DNA of 64,000 bases from an uncultured Oscillibacter sp. (GTDB taxonomy: Bacteria; Bacillota; Clostridia; Oscillospirales; Oscillospiraceae), in the NCBI GenBank assembly GCA_947365245.1, contig CANAWG010000014.1, positions 1-64,000 on the forward strand. Direction: 5' to 3'. Shown piece by piece: positions 24,261 to 32,064 of the stretch. A model generated the notes under the pieces. It had not been told where the DNA came from and did not search any database. It worked only from the letters and a program-made list of their open reading frames with translations. Positions within the stretch are counted from its first letter, which is position 1. Each line of letters starts with the position of its first letter. The position numbers and the translations under genes were made by a program.

Positions 24261-25673
24261 ATGAAGCTCTTCTGGAAGCTCTTTTGTAGCATGGTCCTCA
24301 TCACCGCTCTGGCCTGCGATGTGGGCGGGTATGTGCTGATCGACACCCAGTTCCGCTCCTCCCTGGAGCGGGAGGTGTCGGCCCTGTACGAGGAGAACGA
24401 CCTGCTGCGCTACGCCCTGGCCCAGGAGCTGGCCTTCCACCCCCTGTACAGCCGCCGGGAGCTGGCCGCCGCGGCCGAGGGCATCAGCATCTCCACCAGC
24501 CGGGGAACCGTGGCTTTCCGCCTCAGCGGCGAGGGCGGCGAGACCCTGGGGGGAAGCGGGCAGCTGCCGGTGGAGGCCGGGGCCCTCACCGCCTCCCTGT
24601 CCCAGGGCCGGCGGGGCTGGGTGATGGACGCCTTGGCTGACGGGCGCCTCTACCTCCACGCCGCCAGCCCCCTGGCTCTGGAGGACGGCGTTTTGTACCT
24701 GGAGAACTGCCGGGAGGTCAGCGGGCTCTTTCAGGACCGGTCGGAGCAGTACCAGAGCTTTTTCACCCTGGTGCTGGCCCTTACTGGGGCGGTGGGGGCG
24801 CTGTCCCTGGCCGTCAGCGCCATGCTGCTGCGGCCGCTCAGCCGCCTCTCCGCCGCCACCCGGCGCATGGCCGAGGGGGAGCTGGACCAGCGGGTGGAGG
24901 TGCGGGGGGACGACGAGATCGCCCAGCTCTCGGCGGACTTCAACGTCATGTCCCACCGCATCCGGCGGCAGGTCCGGGAGCTCCAGGACGCCAAGCGGCG
25001 GCAGGAGGACTTCATCGCCAGCTTCGCCCACGAGATCAAAACGCCCCTGACCTCTATCATTGGCTACGCGGACCTCCTCCGGTCCCGGCCCGCCAGGCCG
25101 GAGCAGGTGCGCCAGAGCGCCGGGTACATCTTCAGCGAGGGGCGGCGGCTGGAGGCCCTGAGCCGCAAGCTCCTAGACCTGGTGGTGCTGGACCGGCAGG
25201 ACTTCCCCCTGCGGCCCGTGCCCCTGGATATCTTTTTGAGCCGGGTGGCCGGGGCCATGGCTCCGGCGCTGGAGCAGGCGGACGTCCGCCTCACCCTCCG
25301 GGCCCAGCCGGTACCGGCGCTGATGGAGCCGGATTTGATGGAGACCGTGTGCCTCAACCTGCTGGACAACGCCCGCAAGGCCATGGAAAACGGCGGGGAC
25401 CTCCTGCTGGAGGGAGTCCTGGAGGAAGGCCGCCCCGTCATCCGGGTGACAGACAGCGGCAGGGGCATCCCGGCGGAGGAGCTTGAGCGGGTGACGGAGG
25501 CCTTTTACATGGTGGACAAGTCCCGGGCGCGAGCCCAGGGGGGCGCGGGTCTGGGGCTGGCCCTGTGCCGCCGGATCGTGGACCTTCACGGCGGCGCGCT
25601 GGAGCTGGAGAGCGCCCCCGGCCAGGGCACCCGGGTCACTGTGCGGCTGAGGGAGTTCGAAGATAGGAGTTGA
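24261..25673 (+). CDS. Sensor histidine kinase
   Basis: The 470-residue membrane kinase has TM1 (about 7-27), an extracytoplasmic sensor of about 135 residues, TM2 (about 166-190), HAMP (about 190-243), HisKA with phospho-acceptor H257 (SFAHEIKTPLTS), and a HATPase domain with the N box NLLDNARKAM, G1 DSGRGIPAEE and G2 GAGLGLALC. It should phosphorylate the preceding response regulator. AAAGG precedes the ATG at 24261. The sensor region is not a recognisable PAS or CACHE domain by eye. Confidence 0.92.
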   Translation: MKLFWKLFCSMVLITALACDVGGYVLIDTQFRSSLEREVSALYEENDLLRYALAQELAFHPLYSRRELAAAAEGISISTSRGTVAFRLSGEGGETLGGSGQLPVEAGALTASLSQGRRGWVMDALADGRLYLHAASPLALEDGVLYLENCREVSGLFQDRSEQYQSFFTLVLALTGAVGALSLAVSAMLLRPLSRLSAATRRMAEGELDQRVEVRGDDEIAQLSADFNVMSHRIRRQVRELQDAKRRQEDFIASFAHEIKTPLTSIIGYADLLRSRPARPEQVRQSAGYIFSEGRRLEALSRKLLDLVVLDRQDFPLRPVPLDIFLSRVAGAMAPALEQADVRLTLRAQPVPALMEPDLMETVCLNLLDNARKAMENGGDLLLEGVLEEGRPVIRVTDSGRGIPAEELERVTEAFYMVDKSRARAQGGAGLGLALCRRIVDLHGGALELESAPGQGTRVTVRLREFEDRS

Positions 25674-25717
25674 GCGGGACGCTTTCGTGAGCGTGTTTGT
25701 CAAGAGAGAGCCGGCGG

Positions 25718-26173
25718 TCAATCGCCGTCTTCCGCGTCCTCTTTTTCCTTTCGGTACTGCCCGAGGAGACCGTCGTATTTTCTGCCGGTGACCCGGAAGT
25801 AGAGGTCGAAGCCAACGGTCATGACCAGGAAGATGAGGAAAAAGATGACGATGAACAGGACCCACGCCCCCGCCTGATCCGCTGGGAGCCACTTGGTCTT
25901 CCAGGCGGCAAGGGACAGCACCGGGAGAAAGAGGAGCACGAACAGGAGACTGCGCCAGGTGTAGCGCAGCTTCTTGATGATCCAGTCCGAGAAGCACAGC
26001 GCCTGGATCACGGCTCCGGCGGCACTCACCCAAAACAGCCCCCACAGCAGCGCGGTGGACACCACCCGATTGCCGTAGACAAGGCAACCGCACAGGTAGA
26101 GGAAGACGGCGGCGGTGAACATGGCGCAGGCCGACAGCTTGCATTCGATCAGGCCCTTGAAAAACTGTTTCAT
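25718..26173 (-). CDS. DUF3021-like membrane protein paired with LytTR
   Basis: The 151-residue product has four hydrophobic segments (about 14-34, 42-62, 73-90 and 103-125) and a charged C-terminus. Its start overlaps the stop of the LytTR gene (ATGA). The four-helix layout and position match DUF3021 proteins, which recur beside small LytTR regulators in Firmicutes and are presumed to modulate them. Family assignment rests on topology and context more than on a motif. Confidence 0.75.
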   Translation of the reverse strand: MKQFFKGLIECKLSACAMFTAAVFLYLCGCLVYGNRVVSTALLWGLFWVSAAGAVIQALCFSDWIIKKLRYTWRSLLFVLLFLPVLSLAAWKTKWLPADQAGAWVLFIVIFFLIFLVMTVGFDLYFRVTGRKYDGLLGQYRKEKEDAEDGD

Positions 26174-26628
26174 TTGAAAATGCTCCTTTCCGCTTGCTCT
26201 AATTTTTCTTTCAGCTCCCCGGCGTACTGGCGGGACACCCAGATCTGCTCGCCGTTGTCCATGGTCACCAGCCACCGCCGCCCCAGCTCCGGACGGACAG
26301 ACCGCATCCGGCGGAAGTTGAGGATGGTGGACCGTCCGGCCCGAAAAAAGTCCAGCTCCTTTAAGGCGTCCTCCAGCTCATACAGCCGCAGGGCGCTTTG
26401 GAAGACCTGCTTTTCGGTGTAGAGAAAGGTCTTCTTGTCCACGGTGTCGATGTACAAAATGTCCTTCACGTCCAGCAGGTGCCGCTCTCCGTCCAGAATC
26501 CCCACCAGCTTTTTCTGGTATACGCGGAGCATGGCGACCAATCTCAAAATGTCTTCGTCCGCCTGGGGGCAATTGATGATGACCTCTGTCTCAGGATAAT
26601 TCGGATCTTGATGAATGGTAATTTTCAT
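26170..26628 (-). CDS. LytTR-family DNA-binding regulator
   Basis: The 152-residue protein has a short N-terminal segment with VIINCPQADEDILRLVAML and a C-terminal LytTR domain (about 50-145): DVKDILYIDTVDKKTFLYT, LDFFRAGRSTILNFRRMRSVRPELG and MDNGEQIWVSRQYAGELKEKL. It lacks a receiver domain, so control is probably through the overlapping membrane protein. Similar pairs regulate bacteriocin, competence or membrane-stress genes, and usually themselves. Confidence 0.9.
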   Translation of the reverse strand: MKITIHQDPNYPETEVIINCPQADEDILRLVAMLRVYQKKLVGILDGERHLLDVKDILYIDTVDKKTFLYTEKQVFQSALRLYELEDALKELDFFRAGRSTILNFRRMRSVRPELGRRWLVTMDNGEQIWVSRQYAGELKEKLEQAERSIFK

Positions 26629-26796
26629 AGCCTCCTCCTTTCGCGGCTATTCTATCAGACCGGCGGAGAATTACAATTTTCTTTTCCCCTGCGGCCCTCT
26701 TTGCCGGCCAAGACGTACAGATTGGAGGCCCACGGCCCCCAAAGAGGATGGCCCCGCTTTCTCCTCACTTCCAACTCAGAAAGGGCGTTTGCTGCG

Positions 26797-27567
26797 ATGC
26801 GAAACTGGAAAAACTGGCTGGCCCCCATTCTCACCTGCCTGACGGTGGCGGCCCTGGCGCTGGTGCCCCTGCGGCTGTCCATCCTCCGGGACGGAGAGCT
26901 CATCGGGGCCGTCCACACGGAGCTGCTGGCGGAGGACAGCAACTTCCCCGCAAAGCCCCCGGAGCTTCCCCGGCGGCTCCAGCTGCTGGCCCAGCAGCGG
27001 GAGCTGGCAGACAGTCTCACCATCATCGACCAGGTGCTGGAGGGCCGCGCCCTCACCGAGAACACGGAGCTGGCCCGGAAAGAGCTGGCGGAGCTGATTG
27101 AAGCCGGGGTCCTGCCGGCGGAGATCGACGCTGGCAACACCAATCTGTTTGGCAGCAAGCTCTACCTGCGGGACCAGACGGACCTGTCCAGCGCCGGCTT
27201 TGTGAATCTGGGGGGCTATGACATGACGTCCGGGGAGTACCGCTCCCTGGTGCTGGACGCGGAGACGGGACTCCTGGTGGACCTGGAGCTGGACTCCGTT
27301 TGGATTCTGAAAGACCCGCCGGACGCCGCGGAGGCCGGGGCGGCCTTTCTGGACCGGCTGGGAGCGGCGTATCAGCTTGTGGACAGCAATTCTCTCTGGG
27401 CCTGCTTCCGCCTCCAGGAGGCCCCGGTGCTGTACTACGCCGCCATCGGCCGCTCCACCCTGCGCATCGGCCCCTGGCTGGACTGGGAGGCGCTGGACCG
27501 CTCCGGAGCCTGGGACGCCGCCCTGGGCTTCCCCACCGACGCCGCCGTCAGCAGCAGCGGGCCATGA
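26797..27567 (+). CDS. Signal-anchored extracytoplasmic protein of unknown function
   Basis: The 256-residue product has one N-terminal membrane helix (about 7-25) followed by an acidic, mostly soluble region. Residues about 45-95 are rich in leucine, glutamine and glutamate, as in a coiled coil, and DMTSGEYRSLVLDAETGLLVDLELD resembles a beta domain. No known motif was recognised. The ATG at 26797 has AAAGGG 11 nt upstream; the much longer upstream frame is antisense to lytTR. It precedes the VanY-like gene by 108 bp on the same strand and may share its transcript. Confidence 0.6.
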   Translation: MRNWKNWLAPILTCLTVAALALVPLRLSILRDGELIGAVHTELLAEDSNFPAKPPELPRRLQLLAQQRELADSLTIIDQVLEGRALTENTELARKELAELIEAGVLPAEIDAGNTNLFGSKLYLRDQTDLSSAGFVNLGGYDMTSGEYRSLVLDAETGLLVDLELDSVWILKDPPDAAEAGAAFLDRLGAAYQLVDSNSLWACFRLQEAPVLYYAAIGRSTLRIGPWLDWEALDRSGAWDAALGFPTDAAVSSSGP

Positions 27568-27675
27568 TGCCGATTTGATGGGAAAAGCTGTCCTCTTTGA
27601 TGGAAAAACGCAGGGGTTTTGACGGGGACAGCCAGTACCATGGGAACAGAATCCAAAAGATAAGGAGCTGTTCTC

Positions 27676-28614
27676 ATGTCGTCCAATCGTCCCTGCGTTG
27701 TGAAAGAATTTCCCCTCCCGGAGCGGGAGTACCGCGTGGCCCCAGCCCGGTGCTGGGACGCGGGCGTAAAAGCCGGCTGCGCCCCGCCCCGGCGGCCCAA
27801 AAGGCGCCGCCGCTCCCTCCTGCCCCTGGCGCTGCTGGGGCTGGCCCTCTTCGCCGGCGGCTTTCTACTGGGCCGGGCCGCCCTGGCCCGGGAGCCCTCG
27901 TCCCAAGCCTGCGGCACCCCCGTCTCCATCCTGGACCCGGCGGACGGCGGGCGGAGGGACGGCGTGATGCCGGAGCTCCCCGTCGGAGCGGAGGAGCCGG
28001 ACTGGGTGTCCCTGGCCCAGGAGCCCGATCCCGCCGCCTCCCCGGAGGACTGGAAGCTTCTCCTGGTGAACTGGGAGACCCCCCTGCCGGAGGACTTCTC
28101 TATCCCCCGGCTGACCCGGCTGGTAAACGGCCACGCCATCGACAGCCGGGCCTACCCCGACCTCCAGCGCATGATGGACGACGCCCGGGCGGCGGGCCTC
28201 CAGCCCACCATCTGCTCGTCCTACCGCACCCGGGACAAGCAGGAGGAGCTGTTTGAGAACAAGGTCCAGTCTATGCTGGCGGAGGGGTACGGCCGGACCG
28301 AGGCGGAGGAGCGGGCCGCCGCGTGGGTGGCCCGTCCCGACACCAGCGAGCACCAGGCGGGCCTGGCGGTGGACATTGTGGACAAGTCCTACCAGCTGCT
28401 GGACCAGAGGCAGGAGGAGACGGCGGTCCAGAAGTGGCTGATGGCCCACTGCGCCCAGTACGGCTATATCCTCCGCTATCCCACGGGCAAGTCCGCCCTC
28501 ACCGGCGTGAACTACGAGCCCTGGCACTACCGCTACGTGGGCACGGAGGCCGCGGCGGAGATCATGGAGCGGGGCATCTGCCTGGAGGAGTACCTGGCGG
28601 AGATCTCCGGATAG
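27676..28614 (+). CDS. M15 D-alanyl-D-alanine carboxypeptidase (VanY-like), membrane-anchored
   Basis: The 312-residue protein has an unusual cytoplasmic N-terminus of about 45 residues ending in PKRRRR, a membrane helix (about 48-70), a linker, and a VanY/M15B domain (about 140-305). Zinc and catalytic motifs are visible: SSYRTRDKQEELFE, SEHQAGLAVDIVD (H and D ligands) and YEPWHYRYVG (catalytic E and H ligand). It should trim the terminal D-Ala of stem peptides outside the membrane. AAGGAG precedes the ATG. No other van genes are present, so this is housekeeping wall remodelling rather than glycopeptide resistance. Confidence 0.9.
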   Translation: MSSNRPCVVKEFPLPEREYRVAPARCWDAGVKAGCAPPRRPKRRRRSLLPLALLGLALFAGGFLLGRAALAREPSSQACGTPVSILDPADGGRRDGVMPELPVGAEEPDWVSLAQEPDPAASPEDWKLLLVNWETPLPEDFSIPRLTRLVNGHAIDSRAYPDLQRMMDDARAAGLQPTICSSYRTRDKQEELFENKVQSMLAEGYGRTEAEERAAAWVARPDTSEHQAGLAVDIVDKSYQLLDQRQEETAVQKWLMAHCAQYGYILRYPTGKSALTGVNYEPWHYRYVGTEAAAEIMERGICLEEYLAEISG

Positions 28615-28615
28615 G

Positions 28616-28650
28616 AAAAAACGGCGGGAGCTTACGCTCCCGCCGTTTTT
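28616..28650. terminator. Bidirectional terminator between vanY-like and hydantoinase genes
   Basis: The perfect stem ACGGCGGGAGC/GCTCCCGCCGT has a 4-nt loop, with A-run and T-run on opposite sides, between convergent genes. Confidence 0.88.
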
Positions 28651-28657
28651 GACGTTC

Positions 28658-30034
28658 TTAAAGCGCGCACTTTCCCCGGGCCATATACAGCCCCCGGGGA
28701 GCCTGGTCCAGCACCCTGCCCTTCTCCACGGCAAGGCCGCCCCGCAGCCACACCTGCCGGATGCCGCCGGAGGTGACGAAGCCCTCGTAGGGGTTGTAGT
28801 CCACGTTGGCCGCGCAGTCCTCCACCCGGATGACATGGCTGTCCCCGGGGTCGTAGACCACGATGTCCGCGTCGCTGCCAGCCTGGAGCACGCCCTTGCG
28901 GGGGAAGAGGCCGTAAAGCCGGGCGGGGTTTTCACACAGCGCCCGGCACATCTGGGCCTCTGTGATGCGCTTGGTGGCCACGCCGTAGGAGTAGATCAGC
29001 TCCCCCCGGGTCTCCACGCCGGGAAGCCCGCCGGGAATCTTCGTAAAGTCCTCCCGGCCGGCGTCCTTCTGAGCCAGGGTGAAGGAGCAGTGGTCCGTGG
29101 AGACGGTCTGGATTTCCCCGTGGCGCAGAGCCCGCCACAGCTCGTGCTGCTCCCACTTCTCCCGCAGGGGCGGGGCGCAGACATACCGGGCGGCGGCGGA
29201 ATAGTCGCCGTTGAAATACAGGCTGCTGTCCAGCAGCAGGTACTGGGGACAGGTCTCCACATAGACCTTCTGTCCCCGCCGCCGGGCCCGCTCCACCTCC
29301 TCCAGCGCCTCCTTGCAGGTGAGGTGGACGATGATCACCGGGCAGTCCGCCGCCTGGGCGATGCGCAGCAGCCGGCCCACCGCCTCCGCCTCCGCCAGGG
29401 GCGGGCGGGTCAGGGGGTGGCTGGCGGGGGACAGCTCCCCGGCGGCCTTCCGCTCGGCGATCATGCCGTCGATGACGCCGGCGTTCTCGCAGTGGACGCC
29501 GCAGATGCCCCCCAGGTGCTTCAGCTCCTTCAGCGCCCAGTAGAGGTCCCGGTCCCCCAGCATCATGGCGGGATAGGTCATATACATTTTGAAAGAGGAG
29601 ACGCCCCTGGCGAACATATCCGGAATCTCCGCCCGGACGGACTCGTTCCAGTCGTCGATGGTCATGTGGAAGCCGTAGTCGCAGAACGTGCGGCCGTCGG
29701 CCTTTTGGTGCCACAATTCCAGCCCGTGGTGGAGGCTCTCCCCCTTGTTGGGGCAGGCGAAGTCGATGACCGTGGTGGTGCCGCCCCGGAGGGCCGCCCG
29801 GCTGCCGGTGTAGAAATCGTCCGCCGTGGTGGTGCCGCACACGTCCAGGTCAAAGTGGGTGTGGGCGTCGATGAAGCCGGGGAACAGCAGGCAGTGCTCC
29901 ACGTCCACCACCGTGTCCGCGTCCTCCCGGATACCCCGGCCCACCTTTACGATCTTCTCGCCGTCCATCAGGACATCAGCGCGTTTCACGCCGGCGCCGG
30001 AGACCACGCTGCCGCCTTTTAGCAGAGTGCGCAT
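28658..30034 (-). CDS. hydA: Dihydropyrimidinase / D-hydantoinase
   Basis: The 458-residue amidohydrolase has the metal motif FIDAHTHFDLD (about 54-64), the carboxylated-lysine segment SSFKMYMTYP (about 150), GVHCENAGVID, and VETCPQYLLLD and STDHCSFT (last metal Asp). This matches the cyclic-imidase family that opens dihydrouracil or hydantoin rings. The ATG at 30034 follows a GGAGG site. An XRE-family regulator lies 162 bp upstream on the same strand, with a terminator-like hairpin between. Other pyrimidine-catabolism genes are absent, so a hydantoin substrate is equally possible. Confidence 0.9.
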   Translation of the reverse strand: MRTLLKGGSVVSGAGVKRADVLMDGEKIVKVGRGIREDADTVVDVEHCLLFPGFIDAHTHFDLDVCGTTTADDFYTGSRAALRGGTTTVIDFACPNKGESLHHGLELWHQKADGRTFCDYGFHMTIDDWNESVRAEIPDMFARGVSSFKMYMTYPAMMLGDRDLYWALKELKHLGGICGVHCENAGVIDGMIAERKAAGELSPASHPLTRPPLAEAEAVGRLLRIAQAADCPVIIVHLTCKEALEEVERARRRGQKVYVETCPQYLLLDSSLYFNGDYSAAARYVCAPPLREKWEQHELWRALRHGEIQTVSTDHCSFTLAQKDAGREDFTKIPGGLPGVETRGELIYSYGVATKRITEAQMCRALCENPARLYGLFPRKGVLQAGSDADIVVYDPGDSHVIRVEDCAANVDYNPYEGFVTSGGIRQVWLRGGLAVEKGRVLDQAPRGLYMARGKCAL

Positions 30035-30154
30035 TCAGGCGTTCCTCCATTTCATAGTTGATTTGGTGTATCATACCATGTTTCCTGTGGAATTACCAGT
30101 ACAACGTGAAAATCTTTTATAATGGAATATGTGGCTTTCAAAGCACGCCTCTTG

Positions 30155-30195
30155 AAAAGGGAAAACCGCCGTCCGGACATGCATCCAAATGGCGG
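30155..30195 (-). terminator. Terminator of the small XRE gene
   Basis: CCGCC...GGCGG stem with an internal CCGG/CCAAA region is followed on the minus strand by four T and another T-rich stretch. Confidence 0.55.
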
Positions 30196-30196
30196 T

Positions 30197-30424
30197 CTAT
30201 TTGCGCCTGCTTGGCGGATAAGGTGTTCTTTCATCCGTATGGCCCAGGAGATAGTCCACGCTGGTGCCGAAGTAATCCGCCAAGCGGCAAAGGGTCTGGT
30301 AGGACATCTGTGTCTTCTCGTTCTCATAGCGGGAGTAGGTCTGCTGGGCACATCCCAGCAGCTCCGCCATCTCCGTCTGCGTCTTGTCGGAATCCTCCCG
30401 TATGTCCCGGAGGCGTAAAAACAT
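30197..30424 (-). CDS. Small XRE-family transcriptional regulator
   Basis: The 75-residue protein is almost entirely a Cro/C1-type helix-turn-helix: RLRDIREDSDKTQTEMAELLGCAQQTYSRYENEKTQMSY followed by LADYFGTSVDYLLG. I take ATG 30424, preceded by GGTGAG, although a GTG at 30433 is possible. It diverges from a 68-residue ORF. Between them a dyad (ACGCA-N5-TGCGT) sits inside the promoter of that ORF, the expected place for a repressor site, so it probably represses its neighbour and perhaps itself. Confidence 0.85.
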   Translation of the reverse strand: MFLRLRDIREDSDKTQTEMAELLGCAQQTYSRYENEKTQMSYQTLCRLADYFGTSVDYLLGHTDERTPYPPSRRK

Positions 30425-30467
30425 AGCTCTCACCCGTAAAAATGATAGTATACACAGAAACTGCGTA

Positions 30468-30496
30468 TTGATTTTTACGCATATTCTGCGTATAAT
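30468..30496 (+). promoter_or_regulatory. Promoter with operator dyad between -35 and -10
   Basis: TTGATT (30468-30473) and TATAAT (30491-30496) are 17 bp apart. The dyad ACGCA (30477-30481)/TGCGT (30487-30491) fills the spacer. On the other strand TATACT (30454-30449) is a possible -10 for the XRE gene. Confidence 0.65.
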
Positions 30497-30513
30497 ATTC
30501 CTGAGGTGATACT

Positions 30514-30720
30514 ATGGATTACAAAAAAGCCTATCTCGTCCTATTCAACGCGGCGACAGACGCCCTCGCATTCCTGGCCGACGGCCGCGTCCCCTTGGCC
30601 TGTGATACGCTGGCGGCGGCCCAGGCGCACGCGGAGATGCTGATCATCTCCCAGCCCAGCCCGGAGGACGAGGTGTGGGAGACGGACGAGCTTCCGGAGA
30701 CGAGCGCTCCTCCGCAATAA
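30514..30720 (+). CDS. Small acidic protein of unknown function
   Basis: The 68-residue product has no membrane segment or known motif. Residues 5-50 are alanine- and leucine-rich and probably helical (AYLVLFNAATDALAFLADG, AAAQAHAEMLIIS), and the tail is acidic with several prolines. GAGGTGAT lies just upstream of the ATG, and a clear promoter with an operator-like dyad precedes it. The good signals support a real gene divergent from the XRE regulator. A similar small ORF beside an XRE gene is common in phage-derived or transcription-regulated loci. Confidence 0.65.
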   Translation: MDYKKAYLVLFNAATDALAFLADGRVPLACDTLAAAQAHAEMLIISQPSPEDEVWETDELPETSAPPQ

Positions 30721-30760
30721 CACAGCGGGCGGCCGAAAACGGCCACCGTCTTTTTTACCC

Positions 30761-30789
30761 TTGCCCCGGAGCCCGTTTTTTGCTATACT
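30761..30789 (+). promoter_or_regulatory. Promoter of the radical SAM gene
   Basis: TTGCCC (30761-30766) and TATACT (30784-30789) are separated by 17 bp. Just upstream, GGCCG-AAAA-CGGCC followed by a T-run (30732-30757) may terminate the 68-residue gene. Confidence 0.6.
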
Positions 30790-30815
30790 GGCCCTGTTCG
30801 GGAGGAGGAAACGCC

Positions 30816-31694
30816 ATGCACGAGATTCACGCCAAGTCCATCCTCTCTCCCCGGAACGGCATCAACGTCTACCGGGGCTGCACCCACGGGTGCGTCTACT
30901 GCGACTCCCGCAGCGCCTGTTACCGGATGGACCACGCCTTTGAGGACGTGGCGGTGAAGGTCAACGCCCCGGAGCTGCTGGAGGACGCCCTCCGCCGCAA
31001 GCGCCGCCGCTGCATGATCGGCACCGGCGCCATGTGCGACCCCTACCTGCCCCTGGAACGGGAGACCCGCCTGACCCGGCGCTGCCTGGAGGTCATCCAG
31101 CGCCAAGGCTTCGGCGTATCCGTCCTCACCAAGTCCGACCTGGTCCTGCGGGACCTGGACCTCCTAAAGCGCATCAATCAAAGCGCCAAGGCCGTGGTCT
31201 GCACCACCTTCACCACTTTCGACGAGGACCTGTGCCGCATCCTGGAGCCCCATGTCTGCACCACCCGCCGCCGGTTCGAGATGCTGCGCACCTTCCATGA
31301 GGCGGGCCTCCGTACCGGCGTTTGGCTGTGCCCCATCCTCCCTTTCCTCAACGACACGGAGGAGAACCTGCGGGGCCTGCTGGAGTACTGCTTCGCCGCC
31401 GGCGTGGAGGCCATCGTCAACTTCGGCATGGGCGTCACGCTGCGGGAGGGGGACCGGGAGTACTTCTACGCCCAGCTGGACCGGCACTTCCCCGGCATGA
31501 AGGAGCGGTACATCCGCACTTTCGGAAACCGCTACGAGTGCCCCAGCCCCAACGCCCCGCGGCTGGAGCGGATCCTCCGGGAGGAGTGCCGAAAGCGCGG
31601 CGTCCTCTGGGAGCCGGAGGCCGCCATGGGGTGGCTCATGGAGTTTGAGGACCCCCGGGCCGGGCAGCAGCTGGATCTGTTTTCATACCATTGA
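30816..31694 (+). CDS. Radical SAM protein (SplB-like)
   Basis: The 292-residue protein carries the iron-sulfur motif CTHGCVYC (C22, C26, C29), followed by GTGAMCDPYLPLE and VLTKSDLVLRDLDLL, as in the SplB-related/Rv2578c group of radical SAM enzymes. The C-terminus (YECPSPN, GQQLDLF) is typical of the group. True spore photoproduct lyases are longer and have an extra conserved cysteine, so the reaction is left open. GGAGGAGG precedes ATG 30816. A stop codon overlapping a 19-bp repeat-like sequence and 19 bp of spacing lead into the arsC-like gene; likely co-transcribed with it and with dus. Confidence 0.88.
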   Translation: MHEIHAKSILSPRNGINVYRGCTHGCVYCDSRSACYRMDHAFEDVAVKVNAPELLEDALRRKRRRCMIGTGAMCDPYLPLERETRLTRRCLEVIQRQGFGVSVLTKSDLVLRDLDLLKRINQSAKAVVCTTFTTFDEDLCRILEPHVCTTRRRFEMLRTFHEAGLRTGVWLCPILPFLNDTEENLRGLLEYCFAAGVEAIVNFGMGVTLREGDREYFYAQLDRHFPGMKERYIRTFGNRYECPSPNAPRLERILREECRKRGVLWEPEAAMGWLMEFEDPRAGQQLDLFSYH

Positions 31695-31713
31695 TTGACA
31701 AAGGAGAATCGCC

Positions 31714-32064
31714 ATGTTGTTCGTACACTATCCCAAATGCACCACCTGCCAAAAGGCCAGGGCCTGGCTGGACGAGCGCGGGGTCTCTTACGAGGCCCGG
31801 GACATCAAGCTGGAAAACCCCACCGCGGAGGAGCTGCGGACCTGGTGGAAAGCCAGCGGGTATCCGCTGAAAAAGTTCTTCAACACCAGCGGCCTCCAGT
31901 ACAAGGCCCTGGGCCTCAAGGACAAGCTCCCCGCCATGGGCGAGGAGGAGCAGCTCCAGCTGCTCTCCACCGACGGGATGCTGGTCAAGCGCCCCATTCT
32001 GGTGGGTGACGGCTTCGTCCTCACGGGCTTCCGTCCGGCGGAGTGGGAGGAGAAGCTCCCGTGA
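31714..32064 (+). CDS. ArsC/Spx-family thioredoxin-fold protein
   Basis: The 116-residue protein has the ArsC-family CxxC (C9-TT-C12, HYPKCTTCQKA) and the GYPLKKFFNTSG and MLVKRPILV segments typical of YffB/Spx-related arsenate reductase-like proteins. Without arsenic genes nearby, arsenate reduction is unlikely; a thiol-based redox role is more probable. AAAGGAG precedes the ATG. Its stop overlaps the start of dus by GTGA, indicating coupled translation. Confidence 0.88.
   Translation: MLFVHYPKCTTCQKARAWLDERGVSYEARDIKLENPTAEELRTWWKASGYPLKKFFNTSGLQYKALGLKDKLPAMGEEEQLQLLSTDGMLVKRPILVGDGFVLTGFRPAEWEEKLP

Noticed and set aside
27676-28614. Glycopeptide-resistance (van) cluster suggested by VanY-like gene and the upstream OmpR-type pair
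   Set aside because: No vanH, vanA/B ligase or vanX genes are present, and other genes lie between; ordinary wall metabolism is the simpler reading.
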